Source: Flavobacterium rhamnosiphilum (lineage in GTDB: Bacteria > Bacteroidota > Bacteroidia > Flavobacteriales > Flavobacteriaceae). Taken from it: a stretch of DNA of 64,000 nucleotides. The position numbers and the translations under genes are program-made. The stretch spans positions 1 to 64,000 of the forward strand of contig NZ_SMLG01000005.1 of the NCBI RefSeq assembly GCF_004349195.1, in the 5' to 3' direction. The notes below the pieces were generated by a model, which did not search any database, was not told the origin of the DNA, and worked only from the letters and a program-made list of their open reading frames with translations. This document shows, one piece after another, positions 63,784-64,000 of the stretch (the stretch's first letter is position 1; every line of letters starts with the position of its first letter).

Positions 63784-64000
63784 TTACAGAGCGGTCACTT
63801 TTAAAACAACACTTTTTCTGTAGCTATTAGCTTCAGGATTGAAACCAACTTTCATCAGAAAATCTCCAGAATAAACTTTGGTGCTGTCAATGGGTGATTT
63901 TGTACCTGGATATAAGTTAATTTCTTCTATTTTGTATTTTTTAGTTGGGTCTAATCCTTTTAGTTTAATAGGTAATATAACGCCATTTGTAAAAAGGGTT
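63784..64000 (-). CDS. C terminus of a GH36-like alpha-galactosidase (cut by window edge)
   Basis: Seventy-two codons up to a TAA at 63784-63786. The reading frame contains LPIKLKGLDPTKKYKIEEIN, LYPGTKSPIDSTKVYSGDFL and MKVGFNPEANSYRKSVVLKL. This matches the C-terminal beta-sandwich of bacterial GH36-type alpha-galactosidases as I recall them. Start and catalytic domain lie beyond the window. It sits just upstream of the GH27 gene, so the two are probably cotranscribed. Confidence 0.65.
   Translation of the reverse strand, partial: TLFTNGVILPIKLKGLDPTKKYKIEEINLYPGTKSPIDSTKVYSGDFLMKVGFNPEANSYRKSVVLKVTAL

Overview
The window looks like the chromosome of a Flavobacterium-type bacterium (Bacteroidota, Flavobacteriaceae). 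The evidence is an AT-rich sequence, gliding genes gldF/gldG, a SusC/SusD pair, a type IX secretion C-terminal domain, Bacteroidota promoter elements of the TAnnTTTG type and almost no Shine-Dalgarno sequences. No rRNA, tRNA or CRISPR array was recognised. No database search was possible; all names come from reading motifs and recalling families.

Layout. 1-941 is a repeat-rich intergenic stretch: a degenerate ~123 bp tandem repeat, several hairpins, and one copy of a structured element that recurs downstream. 942-23058 is ordinary chromosome: a DUF4294 protein, an M42 peptidase, an ankyrin protein, purC, an S9 peptidase, a HAD phosphatase, a flavohemoglobin with its likely NsrR-type sensor, phoH, a SAM hydrolase, gldFG, dnaN, a membrane-anchored MutS relative, two double-domain universal stress proteins and mnmE.

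23059-35201 is a ~12.1 kb integrated element lodged in the 3' end of mnmE. The last 18 bases of mnmE (TTCTGCATCGGGAAGTAA) recur with one mismatch at 35184-35201, the same kind of target used by SGI1-type islands (thdF/trmE). It carries a tyrosine integrase, small helix-turn-helix proteins, a winged-helix replication-type protein, an XRE repressor beside a perfect palindrome, a secreted unknown protein, two unknown small genes at the left end and, at the right end, a tight two-gene unit: a 1254-residue YobI-like P-loop NTPase with embedded membrane helices, and a four-helix membrane protein. That pair is the best candidate here for an undescribed, possibly anti-phage, system.

36159-64000 is a polysaccharide utilisation locus, entirely on the minus strand, for a uronic-acid-containing glycan that probably also carries fucose and alpha-galactose. 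SusC/SusD import oligosaccharides. A heparinase II/III-type lyase and a GH88 unsaturated glucuronyl hydrolase release 4-deoxy-5-keto uronate. KduI, KduD, KdgK and KDPG aldolase take it to pyruvate and glyceraldehyde-3-phosphate, with an ExuT-like hexuronate transporter. GH29, GH27 and a GH36-like enzyme (cut by the window edge) remove side chains. A LacI-type regulator is the likely switch: an 18 bp operator around AACGTT sits before susC, before GH88 and before the operon of a 1786-residue secreted beta-propeller protein. The last of these promoters lies in a ~320 bp duplicated copy of the susC upstream region that still carries the first eight codons of susC. A nearby AraC-type fragment suggests a second regulator was lost.
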